This document shows positions 35,878 through 45,910 of a stretch of DNA of 64,000 bases, piece by piece; position 1 is the first letter of the stretch; each line of letters starts with the position of its first letter. Origin of the DNA: Chitinophagaceae bacterium IBVUCB1 (lineage in GTDB: Bacteria; Bacteroidota; Bacteroidia; Chitinophagales; Chitinophagaceae); NCBI GenBank assembly GCA_002127285.1, contig NFUW01000002.1, positions 1,771,630 to 1,835,629 on the forward strand. Direction: 5' to 3'. A program made the position numbers and the translations under genes. The notes under the pieces are model-generated. The model was given only the letters and a program-made list of their open reading frames with translations. It was not told the origin of the DNA and did not search any database.

Positions 35878-37410
35878 ATGAAATCAGACAAAGTATTAAA
35901 TACCCTTGGCATCAAAAAAAATAATGAAGGCGCAGGTACTGGCACTAAGTGGATAAAGGCTGGTGGTGATAAAATAGTGTCATACAGCCCTGTAGATGGT
36001 AAGGAAATAAGCTCTGTAAACGGGGTAACACGTAAAACATACGATGCTGTAGTAGCACAAGCAGATGCCGCTTTTGCAGAATGGCGTATGTGGCCTGCAC
36101 CTAAGCGCGGCGAGGTAGTAAGGCAGGTAGGCGAAGCGTTGCGCAAGCACAAAGATGCATTGGGCAGATTGGTGTCTTACGAAATGGGTAAGAGCCTGCA
36201 AGAGGGCTTGGGCGAAGTGCAGGAGATGATAGATATTGCTGACTTTGCAGTAGGCTTGTCGCGCCAGTTGTATGGGCTTACCATGCATAGCGAGCGTCCT
36301 ATGCACCGTATGTACGAGCAGTGGCATCCGTTGGGTGTGGTAGGCATCATCAGCGCCTTTAACTTTCCTGTTGCCGTTTGGAGCTGGAACAGTTTTATAG
36401 CATGGGTATGCGGCAATACCTGCGTATGGAAACCATCCGAAAAAACACCACTAACTGCCATAGCATGTCAAAACATAATAGCAGATGTGTTCAAAGCCAA
36501 TAAAGTGCCCGAAGGTGTTTGTGGTTTGGTAGTGGGTGGTAGAGAAACAGGCGAATGGATGAGCAGTGATGTTCGCATACCATTGGTATCTGCAACAGGT
36601 AGCACCCGTATGGGCAAGGCGGTAAGTGCTGCCGTAGGCGGAAGATTAGGTCGTGCATTGCTTGAGTTGGGTGGTAATAATGCCATCATCGTTAGCGAAC
36701 ATGCGGATATGAATATTGCTATGCGTGCGGTCGTATTTGGCGCGGTAGGTACTGCGGGGCAACGATGCACTACTACACGCCGTGTTATAATACATGAAAC
36801 TGTGTATGACGCGTTTAAGAAAAAACTGGTAGCAGCATACAAGCAACTTAATATCGGTGACCCGCTGAATGAGAAAAATCATGTAGGCCCGCTGATAGAT
36901 ACAGATGCGGTACAAAACTACCTGAACGCTATAGACGCACTGAAGAAACAAGGTGCGAAAGCAGTAGTAGCAGGCGGTGTGCTCAGTGGCAAAGGATATG
37001 AGAGCGGCTGCTATGTGAAGCCATGTATTTATGAAGTAAGCAACGATATGCCAATAGTGCAGCACGAAACATTTGCGCCATTGCTGTATATCATGAAGTA
37101 TAAAACATTGGAAGAAGCCATTGCGTTGCAAAACAATGTGCCGCAAGGCTTATCATCTTCTATCATGACGCTGAACATGCGCGAAGCGGAAACTTTCCTC
37201 TCTCACAAGGGTAGCGATTGTGGTATTGCCAACGTAAACATAGGCACAAGCGGTGCTGAGATTGGCGGCGCGTTTGGTGGTGAAAAAGAAACGGGCGGTG
37301 GCCGCGAAAGTGGCTCTGATAGCTGGAAAGCGTATATGCGCAGGCAAACCAACACCATCAACTGGAGCGAGAACCTGCCACTAGCACAAGGCATTAAGTT
37401 TAATATCTGA
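35878..37410 (+). CDS. ALDH7-type aldehyde dehydrogenase
   Basis: A 510-residue NAD-dependent aldehyde dehydrogenase. Catalytic residues are visible: Asn162 in SAFNFP, Lys185 in VWKPSEKT, Glu263 in LLELGGNNA and the nucleophile Cys297 in AGQRCTTTRR. The closing region GGAFGGEKETGGGRESGSD and the TNTINWS end are characteristic of the ALDH7/antiquitin group. That group oxidises alpha-aminoadipic semialdehyde (lysine breakdown) and related aldehydes including betaine aldehyde. It has its own promoter and a strong terminator, so it is a monocistronic unit not tied to the sugar genes before it. Confidence 0.92.
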   Translation: MKSDKVLNTLGIKKNNEGAGTGTKWIKAGGDKIVSYSPVDGKEISSVNGVTRKTYDAVVAQADAAFAEWRMWPAPKRGEVVRQVGEALRKHKDALGRLVSYEMGKSLQEGLGEVQEMIDIADFAVGLSRQLYGLTMHSERPMHRMYEQWHPLGVVGIISAFNFPVAVWSWNSFIAWVCGNTCVWKPSEKTPLTAIACQNIIADVFKANKVPEGVCGLVVGGRETGEWMSSDVRIPLVSATGSTRMGKAVSAAVGGRLGRALLELGGNNAIIVSEHADMNIAMRAVVFGAVGTAGQRCTTTRRVIIHETVYDAFKKKLVAAYKQLNIGDPLNEKNHVGPLIDTDAVQNYLNAIDALKKQGAKAVVAGGVLSGKGYESGCYVKPCIYEVSNDMPIVQHETFAPLLYIMKYKTLEEAIALQNNVPQGLSSSIMTLNMREAETFLSHKGSDCGIANVNIGTSGAEIGGAFGGEKETGGGRESGSDSWKAYMRRQTNTINWSENLPLAQGIKFNI

Positions 37411-37423
37411 TAATGACGAATAG

Positions 37424-37463
37424 CTAATAGAAAAGGGGAGCAATTGCTCCCCTTTTCTATTAG
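37424..37463. terminator. Bidirectional terminator, 20-bp perfect palindrome
   Basis: Forty bases form a perfect palindrome (arms 37424-37443 and 37444-37463, containing AAAAGGGGAGCAA) between the convergent ALDH7 and META-domain genes. T tracts are present in the arms and just after on the plus side. Confidence 0.92.
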
Positions 37464-37475
37464 AATGTTTTTGTG

Positions 37476-37919
37476 CTATTTATAATACCGTGCTTCAAAA
37501 ATTGCCAGCAGGTAATTGTCGTTATATAGTAGCAGGTGTTTGTCGTTTATAAGGTATCTGTTTGCTTTTGATAGCGCTCTTAATACATACTGCTCAACAT
37601 CTGTACGCTCTTCGCATGCCATCAATGTAGTCATAGCTTTAAATTCAATAGCACCTTTTCTGCCCTCGCTATGTGTGCCCTCTATCATATTGCAGCCTGT
37701 AAAGCCTTCCAACTTGCCCCGTCTTGTAATCAGCCTGATGAATACATCCCTTGCATCTGCAGGTGTTTCTACAGCTTTGCCATTCATTTCTGCCAATCGC
37801 CAATAGGTATTGGTAAGCTCAGCATCGCCTTTAGGTACATGGGGTTTCTTTTTACTGCTGCGGCAAGATGCAGCGAGTAATGAAAAGGACAAGAGCAATA
37901 ATAACAATCGTTGTATCAT
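37476..37919 (-). CDS. META-domain lipoprotein (HslJ-like)
   Basis: 147 residues with a lipoprotein signal (LLLLLLSFSLLAASC) and a META domain: TYWRLAEMNGKAVETP ... FTGCNMIEGTHS ... MTTLMACEE. The conserved paired cysteines are in FTGCN and MACEE. HslJ-like META proteins are associated with heat or novobiocin resistance in E. coli; here it would be an outer-membrane lipoprotein. ATG 37919 starts the signal; an in-frame TTG two codons upstream is less likely. A terminator follows. Confidence 0.88.
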   Translation of the reverse strand: MIQRLLLLLLSFSLLAASCRSSKKKPHVPKGDAELTNTYWRLAEMNGKAVETPADARDVFIRLITRRGKLEGFTGCNMIEGTHSEGRKGAIEFKAMTTLMACEERTDVEQYVLRALSKANRYLINDKHLLLYNDNYLLAIFEARYYK

Positions 37920-38006
37920 ATGCAAGGTTGTAATACAGACACCAAGATAGTAAAACGAACGAACATAAACACGTCAGCCACATGATATTTTCTTATATTG
38001 CAATGT

Positions 38007-39908
38007 ATGGTAATGAAGGTATTAAGGGCTACTAAACGGTTGGCATTTATTTTATGCTTGCTTTTAGGCATAGATACATATGGGCAAAACATATTGCAGA
38101 TTGAAATAACCAATGCAATCAGTCAGGGCAAATCTTTTAAAGAAGTTGAATTATTTAATTCGTCTGTTTCATCGGGTTACGAACATCTTGTTTCAGGCGC
38201 TTCCATCTTTAATGCCAATACCAGTAGCATCTCAAGCATCTTGAAAGTGCCATTACCTAATATCGTTCTCACCCTGCAAGTATCTTCAGGTAAAACTGTA
38301 AGATTAGTTTTGACCAGACGGGATATAGTGAGTAGTAGTTATAAGACAGGTATAATAGATAAGGCAGGCAGAAATACAATTGTTATGCCCAAAGGCATCT
38401 ATTATCAGGGTGTAGTAGAAGGTCATGAAAAATCTTTTTCTGCAATAAGTATTGGTGCAAATGGCGAAATTATGGGATTATTCGGCACAGAGAATGGTAA
38501 CTATGTTATTGGCAAACTGACAGATGGAAGCGAGCGGTATATCTTATATAGAGATGCAGATTTGTTGCACAAACCAAATGCTGCTTGCCGTGTTGATGAT
38601 AAAATGTACAGCCAAATTTCTGATAATACAGGAGCAAAATCTACTGCAGCATATGGGTGTAATAAAGTAAGTCTGTATTGGGAGTGCGATTATGAGTTGT
38701 ATCAAAACAAAGGCTCTGTAAGTGCTACAGAAACATACATGTTGGGCTTGTTCAACCAAATGCAGGCTTTATATAGAAATGAAGGTATAGCGATAGAACT
38801 GAAGTCGTTGTATGTATGGACGGTAGCAGACGGGTATAGAGACAATAATGCTTACAATGCGTTAATAGATTTTCAAAACAAATGGAATGCTGTGTCTGAT
38901 ACCTTTGACGGCGATATTGCACATCTGATAACAATGGATACCATCGCGAATGGCGGTATTGCATATGTAGATATATTGTGTAAGAAAAATCAGGCATATG
39001 CTTATAGCCCTATTAATGCAACGGTAGTACAACCAATACCCACCTACTCTTGGGATGTATTGGTATTGACACATGAAACAGGGCACAACTTAGGTTCAAA
39101 CCATACGCACTGGTGCGGGTGGATGACGGCATCTGGAAATTGCGGCGCAATAGATAATTGTTCACAACCCTTAGAGCCATCACTTACTTGTGCATCCTGC
39201 AATAGTGTGCTATACGACGATGCATTGCCTACCAATGCATGGAGCGGCACTTTGATGAGTTATTGCAGTTTCGTAGCCAGAGGGGTGAATTTTGTAAATG
39301 GGTTTGGTTTGCTCCCCGGCAACAAAATAAGATCTGCCATAGCATCGGCTACCTGCCTCAAACCTATTATCAGCGCATATCTTACTACAATGCCCATATG
39401 CAAGTTCGACGGGGCTATTACCCTTCAATACTATAACAACAGTATCGGAACAACCAATTTCGGTGCTGCACCTTTTGCCTACCAGTGGAGCAACGGGGCT
39501 AAAACACAAAATCTATACAACCTCAGAAATTCGGGCCAATACACAGTTACTATCAGAGATTCAAACAACTGCTTTGCTACCTACACAACCAAGTTGGAGC
39601 ATGATACATCGCAGGGTTGTTTCCCTGCTGATGTAGGTACTTTGAGCAGCAATGCTGTTTCATTCGTACTGTTTCCCAATCCAGCACACGAAACCGTCAC
39701 TGCAAAGCTCGTAGCACATACAGCAGGGCAGGCCGACATAGTGATAACAGACCTCATGGGCCGTGTCATTCAATCAGTAGGGTTTACTTGCAAACTCGGC
39801 GAAAATTATATATTAATATCCGTTAGCGGATGGGCGAAAGGTGTTTATTTCATATCACTGCGCAGCAACACGGGCAACTATGTAAATACCAAGCTAACGG
39901 TTGACTAA
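38007..39908 (+). CDS. Secreted reprolysin-like zinc metalloprotease with T9SS sorting domain
   Basis: About 633 residues. A signal peptide (RLAFILCLLLGIDTYGQ) is followed by a prodomain-like region. The metzincin catalytic motif HETGHNLGSNH lies at 39072-39104 (Glu the catalytic base, three His the zinc ligands), with the Met-turn GTLMSYC downstream and several paired cysteines, as in M12B enzymes. The catalytic domain is followed by an Ig/PKD-like module (FAYQWSNGAKTQNLYNL...GQYTVTI) and a C-terminal T9SS domain (VLFPNPAHETV...AKGVYFISLRS). ATG 38013 is an alternative start. It should be exported and cleave extracellular protein. Confidence 0.92.
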   Translation: MVMKVLRATKRLAFILCLLLGIDTYGQNILQIEITNAISQGKSFKEVELFNSSVSSGYEHLVSGASIFNANTSSISSILKVPLPNIVLTLQVSSGKTVRLVLTRRDIVSSSYKTGIIDKAGRNTIVMPKGIYYQGVVEGHEKSFSAISIGANGEIMGLFGTENGNYVIGKLTDGSERYILYRDADLLHKPNAACRVDDKMYSQISDNTGAKSTAAYGCNKVSLYWECDYELYQNKGSVSATETYMLGLFNQMQALYRNEGIAIELKSLYVWTVADGYRDNNAYNALIDFQNKWNAVSDTFDGDIAHLITMDTIANGGIAYVDILCKKNQAYAYSPINATVVQPIPTYSWDVLVLTHETGHNLGSNHTHWCGWMTASGNCGAIDNCSQPLEPSLTCASCNSVLYDDALPTNAWSGTLMSYCSFVARGVNFVNGFGLLPGNKIRSAIASATCLKPIISAYLTTMPICKFDGAITLQYYNNSIGTTNFGAAPFAYQWSNGAKTQNLYNLRNSGQYTVTIRDSNNCFATYTTKLEHDTSQGCFPADVGTLSSNAVSFVLFPNPAHETVTAKLVAHTAGQADIVITDLMGRVIQSVGFTCKLGENYILISVSGWAKGVYFISLRSNTGNYVNTKLTVD

Positions 39909-39923
39909 TAACTGTTTTCTATC

Positions 39924-39960
39924 ACTACAAAGCCACGCATTGCGTGGCTTTGTAGTTTTT
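39924..39960. terminator. Bidirectional terminator between two convergent genes
   Basis: A 15-bp perfect stem (39924-39938 with 39942-39956, ACTACAAAGCCACGC) and a 3-base loop, with a T run after it on the plus side. Confidence 0.88.
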
Positions 39961-40366
39961 AGTCAAGGATATGACCATAGTCTTTTAGTACATAATGGTA
40001 GCCGTTAGAGTCGCTAACTACATCATATTGCAAATCGGTTATCTCTGCTCCGCTATATGATTGCCCTTTTGCTTGCCTCAGGTTTTCTAACTTTTGTGTA
40101 TTACTTATGTCAAACACTCCAATAGCACATACGTTGCCGCCCTGTACATAGGTATAGAGATAAGATTTACCATTCTGTTCTTTATATTCCTTTATCCAGT
40201 AACGCAAATCCTTAGTTGCTGTCAGTTGTTTATGCAGGGTTTGCCTGTACTGCATATCATCGGGGCTGTACTTGTCAAAATCGGGCATAGTGTTCGTGCA
40301 ATCGGGCCTTTCGCAGGCAGTAAGCAATGTACTTATACACAAAGCAAATAAGAATAGTCGTTTCAT
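39959..40366 (-). CDS. Hypothetical lipoprotein
   Basis: 135 residues with a lipoprotein signal and lipobox LTAC (about Cys18), then ERPDCTNTMPDFDKYSPDD. The mature part is short, alpha/beta and rich in charged and Tyr residues. I do not recognise the family. The nearest features are a shared hairpin with the metalloprotease gene and the atpG promoter 100 bases upstream on the other strand. Confidence 0.75.
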   Translation of the reverse strand: MKRLFLFALCISTLLTACERPDCTNTMPDFDKYSPDDMQYRQTLHKQLTATKDLRYWIKEYKEQNGKSYLYTYVQGGNVCAIGVFDISNTQKLENLRQAKGQSYSGAEITDLQYDVVSDSNGYHYVLKDYGHILD

Positions 40367-40466
40367 AATACCTGTTTAATGCACTATAACGTGCAGATAA
40401 ATTATATATTATATGGTGATGGGGGTAAAAATGGGGGTTATTTTTCAGTTTTTACAACAGATATTG

Positions 40467-40474
40467 TACTTTTG
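40467..40474 (+). promoter_or_regulatory. -7 promoter element for atpG
   Basis: An exact TACTTTTG box. The predicted start near 40481 gives a leader of about 34 bases to the ATG at 40515. It excludes the in-frame ATG at 40413 as a translation start. Confidence 0.6.
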
Positions 40475-40514
40475 CGCCCAGTTTCATCGTTTATATTTTC
40501 TATATATAATTAAT

Positions 40515-41396
40515 ATGTCGGGACAACTTAAAGAAGTTCGCAACCGTATCAAGTCAGTAACATCTACCCAGCAGATAACTAAAGCCATGAAAATGGTGAG
40601 TGCTGCCAAACTGCGCCGCGCACAAGATGCCATCATACAGATGCGTCCTTATGCACAGAAGTTGCAGGAAATGCTCAGCAACATAGCCAGTTCATCTACC
40701 GATATGGCTTTGCCATTGGCAGAGGAGCGTGCTGCAGAACGTGTGCTGCTGATACCTATTACCAGCGACCGTGGCTTGTGTGGTGCCTACAACTCGAATA
40801 TAGTAAAAGCTACGCGCCAGTTGATAGCTGATAAATACACTGCACAACATGCTGCAGGCAATGTAACGATACTGCCAATCGGTAAAAAAGGATTTGAATA
40901 CTTTACCAAAAACAACTACAAAGTTGTAGCCGATTTCTGGACCATATTTGCCGACCTTAGTTTTGACAATGTACGCAATGCCGCGGTATATGCACAAAAA
41001 GCATTTCTGAACAAAGAATATGACAGAGTAGAGCTTATATACAGCCAGTTTAAAAATGCAGCTACTCAGAAATTTGTAACAGAAGCTTACCTGCCTATAC
41101 CCAAGGTTGAAAATGAAGGCGGCAGCAACAAAAACAGCGATTTCATTTATGAGCCATCTAAAGAAATATTGGTTCAGGAACTGATGCCTAAGATACTGAA
41201 TACACAGGTGTACAAAGCAGTGCTGGATGCCAACGCATCTGAACATGGCGCTCGTATGACGGCTATGGATAAGGCAAGCGAAAACGCCAACGAATTGCTG
41301 AAAAACCTGAAAATCAGCTACAACCGCGCACGCCAGGCAGCTATTACTACCGAACTGACAGAGATTGTGAGCGGTGCGGCTGCATTACAAGGATAA
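40515..41396 (+). CDS. atpG: F1F0 ATP synthase gamma subunit
   Basis: 293 residues, the central shaft of the ATP synthase F1 part. The N-terminal MSGQLKEVRNRIKSVTSTQQ and TKAMKMVSAAKLRRAQ and the C-terminal ENANELLKNLKISYNRARQA are the conserved coiled-coil halves of the shaft. It also has SDRGLCGAYN, a conserved stretch in the middle. It has its own promoter and terminator, and no other atp gene is next to it, so it is separated from the rest of the atp operon in this genome. Confidence 0.95.
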   Translation: MSGQLKEVRNRIKSVTSTQQITKAMKMVSAAKLRRAQDAIIQMRPYAQKLQEMLSNIASSSTDMALPLAEERAAERVLLIPITSDRGLCGAYNSNIVKATRQLIADKYTAQHAAGNVTILPIGKKGFEYFTKNNYKVVADFWTIFADLSFDNVRNAAVYAQKAFLNKEYDRVELIYSQFKNAATQKFVTEAYLPIPKVENEGGSNKNSDFIYEPSKEILVQELMPKILNTQVYKAVLDANASEHGARMTAMDKASENANELLKNLKISYNRARQAAITTELTEIVSGAAALQG

Positions 41397-41417
41397 TCAG
41401 AAACGTATATAATAACC

Positions 41418-41451
41418 AAAACCGCCGCATACAGCTATGCGGCGGTTTTTT
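41418..41451 (+). terminator. atpG terminator
   Basis: A 13-bp stem (AAAACCGCCGCAT with ATGCGGCGGTTTT) and a 6-base loop are followed by Ts, 21 bases after the stop. Confidence 0.92.
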
Positions 41452-41480
41452 CGTATTTTTAAACAAATTAATGCTGCCAT

Positions 41481-43322
41481 ATGCGACAACTGATTTTAAT
41501 AACATTGCTGATTGCAAACTATGTAGCAACCGCTCAAAATGCAAGAGTGAGACAGTATAGCGCCCCACTTGCAGGTACAGTAGTATTGAAAGAAGTAGAT
41601 GATAAATATAATGCGCAAGTTGTAAACCTTGAGGCACCAGCCCCTGATGCAAATAAGCAACAACTGATTGATATCAAAAAACAAGTATCTGCACAGTTTC
41701 CGCATAAACGCTCCAACGCAGCATTTAAAACAACAGCCGCCGCAGCACCAGTAGTTGAAAAGGGATATGTTGCAGATTCTTTCAGCGGCATACCACCCGA
41801 TAATGACATGGCTATATCAAAAGGGGGCAAAGCCGTATCGGTGATTAATAGTCTCATAGCCATTACAGACGATGTTACGGGTAAGATGACATTCCGCAGA
41901 GGGTTAAAATCGTTTTCAAACACAGTTGGGCTCAATGACTTCAACGATTACCGCTACGACCCAAAAGTTATATACGACCCCGAAGCAGATAGATTTATTT
42001 GTGTGATGCTGAATGCAACCAACGAACTGAATTATATCGTACTCGGTTTTTCAAAAACAAACGACCCTGCAGGGCAATGGAATTTTTACAAGTTTTACGG
42101 TAATTACAACAACGATACTACATGGTTCGATTATCCGAGTATAGCTATTACTAAGAATGAGTTTTTTCTTACAGGCAACAAAATAAAATTCAATACAAGC
42201 TGGCAGGCCGGTTTTGCGGGTACGGTTATTTATCAGGTCAATAAGCAAGATGGTTATAATGCAGTGCCTAACATAGGTTATCAGATATGGGACAGCATCA
42301 ACCTGAACGGCATACAGATACGCAACCTGTACCCTGCAAAAGGGGGAAGTGCTATTCTTGGCCCTTCACAATACTTTTTATCAAACAGAAACTTTGATGT
42401 GCAGAACGATACCGTGTTTTTGGTAAAAGTGCCTGATGTTATCAGTAGCGGCAATACTGCTTTGGATATTAAAGTACTGACATCGCCCACAAAATACGGT
42501 GTACCACCAGATGGTCGCCAGCCCGATACGTCCGTTACACTTGCTACAAATGATGGCAGGGTATTAGGTGCATATATTGACGGGAATGAAATACAATTCG
42601 TTAGCACTACTATTGCCCCAGGCAGCGGTTCGGCAGGCATCTTTCACGGCATTATCAAAAACTATGCAACTTCACCGTCCTTGTCCCATACACAGATATT
42701 ATCTGTAGATACCATGGACTTCGGTTACCCCAATATTACCTACACTGGCAATCCTTGGGGTTTAAGGCAATCGCTCATATCGTTCAACTATACAGGCCCT
42801 AACATTCATCCTGGCATGGGTGCTATGTTGTTCGATGGTGTTGGTTATTCGCCCATCACTTTAGTAAAAACAGGTACGGGCAGCATCAAACGCCTGACAA
42901 GCAAACAACAACGCTGGGGAGACTATATGGGCGCACAGGTAGATTGGAACAACATAGGAAGCGTATGGATAGAAGGTATTTTCGGGCGTAACGATAATGA
43001 CTATGGCAACTGGATGGCAAAGCTCAATTCGCCCTTGCTGGGTGTTAGCAAGCAGCACGTGTTTACGGAAAGTAAAATATTCCCTAACCCTACTGTGAAA
43101 CTGATACAAGTAGAGTTCAGGCTGCAAGAAGCTACCAACCTTACGTTTGCAATATATGATATGCAAGGCAAACAAGTGGACAAGGTATTGGAGCAAGCCT
43201 GCAAAACAGGTGCTAACAGGTTGCAGATGGATATTGCATCGCTACCTGCCGGCAATTATACTATACAGGCGAAGACTACACAAGGCAATACCGTGATGGC
43301 ACACACATTCACAAAACAGTAA
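41481..43322 (+). CDS. Secreted hypothetical protein with T9SS sorting domain
   Basis: 613 residues with a signal peptide (LILITLLIANYVATAQ) and a C-terminal T9SS sorting domain (KIFPNPTVKLIQV...ASLPAGNYTIQAKT). The middle contains VSVINSLIAITD, YRYDPKVIYDPEADRFICV and KRLTSKQQRWGDYMGAQVDW, which look like a secreted beta-propeller found in several Bacteroidota exported proteins. No catalytic motif is visible. It lies 31 bases after the atpG terminator. Confidence 0.82.
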   Translation: MRQLILITLLIANYVATAQNARVRQYSAPLAGTVVLKEVDDKYNAQVVNLEAPAPDANKQQLIDIKKQVSAQFPHKRSNAAFKTTAAAAPVVEKGYVADSFSGIPPDNDMAISKGGKAVSVINSLIAITDDVTGKMTFRRGLKSFSNTVGLNDFNDYRYDPKVIYDPEADRFICVMLNATNELNYIVLGFSKTNDPAGQWNFYKFYGNYNNDTTWFDYPSIAITKNEFFLTGNKIKFNTSWQAGFAGTVIYQVNKQDGYNAVPNIGYQIWDSINLNGIQIRNLYPAKGGSAILGPSQYFLSNRNFDVQNDTVFLVKVPDVISSGNTALDIKVLTSPTKYGVPPDGRQPDTSVTLATNDGRVLGAYIDGNEIQFVSTTIAPGSGSAGIFHGIIKNYATSPSLSHTQILSVDTMDFGYPNITYTGNPWGLRQSLISFNYTGPNIHPGMGAMLFDGVGYSPITLVKTGTGSIKRLTSKQQRWGDYMGAQVDWNNIGSVWIEGIFGRNDNDYGNWMAKLNSPLLGVSKQHVFTESKIFPNPTVKLIQVEFRLQEATNLTFAIYDMQGKQVDKVLEQACKTGANRLQMDIASLPAGNYTIQAKTTQGNTVMAHTFTKQ

Positions 43323-43345
43323 GCATCATATTGTGAGGGTAGTAT

Positions 43346-43353
43346 TAACTTTG
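43346..43353 (+). promoter_or_regulatory. -7 promoter element for the MacB-like permease (nearly leaderless)
   Basis: An exact TAACTTTG box. The predicted transcription start (about 43360) is 2 bases before the ATG at 43362, so the mRNA would be essentially leaderless. Confidence 0.55.
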
Positions 43354-43361
43354 CCGATAGC

Positions 43362-44612
43362 ATGATGCAATTATTGTTCAATCTCTCGTTGGCGTTCAGG
43401 GCTGTTCGCACCAACCGCCTTCGTACCGCACTCACCATAGCCATCATAGGCTTGGGCATCATGGCATTGGTAGGCATCCTCACGGCTATCGAGGTAATGA
43501 AGGCGAGTGTGTACACCAACTTCAGCAGCATGGGAGCTAATAGTTTTCAGCTAACCAGCGATGTGGTGAAAAAGAAAAAACGTGGCCGTCGCGGGGGCAT
43601 GAGCATCAATATCAATGATGGTAAAAATATCCGTTACGAAGAAGCCATCGCTTTCAAGAAGCGTTACGGCTTTCCTGCCACTGTAGGGGTATCTATGTCT
43701 GGCAGCAGCATTGCTACTGTGCGTTATGGTTCGGTAAAGACAAACCCCAACATTTCGGTAATGGGTGTTGACGAAAATTATCTGGACATATCAGATACAA
43801 AGCTGGAAGCAGGCAGAAACTTCTCTGCATACGAGCAGGAATTCGGAACCTATGTATGCATACTGGGTAATGGCATGGCAAAAAAGCTGTTTGGTAAAAA
43901 TTATCTGTCAGGTGTGGGCAAAACCATATCGCTCGGCGATGTAAAATATAAGGTGGCAGGTATAGCAGCATCCAAGGGCAGCAGCATGATAATGAACAGC
44001 GACAACCTGGTGCTGATACCCCTTGCTAACGGCAGAATGACATACGGCAACAACGAACGGTATGTGATAAACGTAAAAGTGGCCGACATCAATAAGAAAA
44101 GTATAGCTGCGCAGGAAGCTGAAGGCTTGTTCAGGGTGATACGCAAAGTGCCAGTGGGGGTAGAGAATGACTTTGCCGTAGAGCAAAACGATAATCTGGC
44201 AGAGATGGTGCTGGATAGTATCAAGTACATAAGCTGGGCAGCGTTGGTGATAGGTATCGTTACACTTTTAGGCTCTGTAGTGGGCTTGATGAACATCATG
44301 CTGGTATCTGTTGCCGAGCGCACACGAGAGATTGGTGTAAGCAAAGCATTGGGAGCGAAGGCATCTACCATCAAACAACAATTTCTTACAGAGTCTATTA
44401 TGATAAGTGTTGCAGGCGGAGTGGCTGGTGTGATACTCGGTATGCTGGTAGGCAACCTCTTTGGGTTGATATTTGATACAGGGTTTATTGTACCATGGTT
44501 GTGGATAGGTGTAGGTGTGGGGCTTTGTGCTTTAGTTGGCATTGTATCTGGTATATACCCTGCACTGAAAGCCGCTAAACTGGACCCTATAGAGGCATTG
44601 AGGCATGAATAG
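43362..44612 (+). CDS. MacB-like ABC transporter permease (FtsX domain)
   Basis: 416 residues with the layout of MacB/LolC/FtsX permeases: one N-terminal helix ([18 protein letters not shown]), a periplasmic MacB core domain (about 45-280), and three C-terminal helices with the FtsX signature around [20 protein letters not shown]. These proteins use ATP hydrolysis to drive a periplasmic mechanical stroke for export of peptides, lipoproteins or antibiotics. The ATPase partner is not next to it in the window, so it must be encoded elsewhere. rsgA follows after 22 bases. Confidence 0.88.
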   Translation: MMQLLFNLSLAFRAVRTNRLRTALTIAIIGLGIMALVGILTAIEVMKASVYTNFSSMGANSFQLTSDVVKKKKRGRRGGMSININDGKNIRYEEAIAFKKRYGFPATVGVSMSGSSIATVRYGSVKTNPNISVMGVDENYLDISDTKLEAGRNFSAYEQEFGTYVCILGNGMAKKLFGKNYLSGVGKTISLGDVKYKVAGIAASKGSSMIMNSDNLVLIPLANGRMTYGNNERYVINVKVADINKKSIAAQEAEGLFRVIRKVPVGVENDFAVEQNDNLAEMVLDSIKYISWAALVIGIVTLLGSVVGLMNIMLVSVAERTREIGVSKALGAKASTIKQQFLTESIMISVAGGVAGVILGMLVGNLFGLIFDTGFIVPWLWIGVGVGLCALVGIVSGIYPALKAAKLDPIEALRHE

Positions 44613-44634
44613 AAACAACTGCAACAGCTAAGCA

Positions 44635-45570
44635 ATGAGCGAACTGAAAGGACTGGTATATAAATCTACGGGCAGTTGGTACATCGTAAAAGATGAGGCA
44701 GGCAAATTGTGGAATGCAAGAGTTAAAGGCAAGCTGAAAATAGACGAAGACATATCATCTACCAACCCAATAGCCGTAGGTGATGTTGTAGTATGCAATG
44801 TGGAAGAAAAAGAAGAGGGAATTGCCACTATTAAAAGCATTGCACCACGCAACAATTACATAGTGCGTGTATCGCCACACAACAAAAATCAAAAGCATAT
44901 CGTTGCATCCAATCTGGATGCTGCATTAGTTGTTGCTACCATTGCAGAGCCCAGAACATCATCAGGCTTTATTGATAGGTTTTTGATAACAGCAGAAGCG
45001 TATCATATACCCGCTATTATCGTCATTAATAAAACAGACTTGCTGCAATCCAAACACATGGAACAGTTACTGCATTGGCAGCAAGTATATACCGATGCAG
45101 GGTATGAAGTATATCCGATTATCGCATTGCAGCCGGATACTATTACAACTCTGTCTGACAGACTGAAGGGGCTCACCACCTTATTTAGTGGCCATTCGGG
45201 CGTGGGTAAGAGTACACTCATCAACCAACTGATACCCGGCGTATCGTTGCGTACGCAAGAGGTATCTGGCTGGAGCGGCAAGGGGCAGCATACCACTACT
45301 TTTGCAGAGATGTTTGATATGCCGGATGGAGGTAAGATTATTGATACACCTGGTGTAAAAGAATTCGGGTTGATAGATTTTGAAAAAGAAGAACTGGCAC
45401 AATACTTTCCCGAAATGCGCCGTGTGATGCAGCAGTGCAGGTTTAATAACTGCCTGCACATCAACGAACCCGGCTGCGCTGTAAAGCAAGCGGTGAATGA
45501 TGAAAGCATCAGCATAGACAGGTATGCCAGCTATATGACGATATTAGATACCATTGAAAAGAAATGGTAA
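44635..45570 (+). CDS. rsgA: Ribosome small-subunit GTPase RsgA
   Basis: A 311-residue circularly permuted GTPase that acts in late 30S ribosome maturation. An N-terminal OB-fold (about 1-70) is followed by the permuted G domain with G4 INKTDLL first, then the P-loop GHSGVGKST and DTPGVKEFG (G3). The C-terminal zinc-binding region is CRFNNCLHINEPGCAVKQAV. Gene order suggests co-transcription with the preceding permease and the following DUF4286 gene. Confidence 0.95.
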   Translation: MSELKGLVYKSTGSWYIVKDEAGKLWNARVKGKLKIDEDISSTNPIAVGDVVVCNVEEKEEGIATIKSIAPRNNYIVRVSPHNKNQKHIVASNLDAALVVATIAEPRTSSGFIDRFLITAEAYHIPAIIVINKTDLLQSKHMEQLLHWQQVYTDAGYEVYPIIALQPDTITTLSDRLKGLTTLFSGHSGVGKSTLINQLIPGVSLRTQEVSGWSGKGQHTTTFAEMFDMPDGGKIIDTPGVKEFGLIDFEKEELAQYFPEMRRVMQQCRFNNCLHINEPGCAVKQAVNDESISIDRYASYMTILDTIEKKW

Positions 45571-45588
45571 GATCATAATCAATACAGC

Positions 45589-45894
45589 ATGATAATCTAC
45601 AACGTAACCATCAAGATAGATAACAGCATACACGATGCATGGCTGCAATGGATGAAAGAAGAGCATATGCCCGAGCTGATGCAGACAGGCTTGTTTGCAG
45701 AATACAAACTATGCCGTTTGCTGGAACAGGACGATAGCGAAGGCCCTACCTATGCAGCACAGTACTTTTGCCTGTCTTTAGAGGAATATAACGAATATAT
45801 TTCAAAACATGCACCCTTGCTGCGCGAAAAAGGTTTGCAAAAATTCGGAGATAAATTCATCGCTTTCAGGACGGTAATGCAGGTGGTTAGCTGA
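45589..45894 (+). CDS. DUF4286 family protein
   Basis: 101 residues. The opening MIIYNVTIKIDNSIHDAWLQ followed by WMKEEHMPELMQTGLF is the signature of DUF4286, a small ferredoxin-like-fold protein widespread in Bacteroidota. The function is unknown. It lies 18 bases after rsgA on the same strand and is followed by a hairpin, so it is the last gene of that transcript. Confidence 0.85.
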   Translation: MIIYNVTIKIDNSIHDAWLQWMKEEHMPELMQTGLFAEYKLCRLLEQDDSEGPTYAAQYFCLSLEEYNEYISKHAPLLREKGLQKFGDKFIAFRTVMQVVS

Positions 45895-45910
45895 TTTTTC
45901 TCATCCGTCT

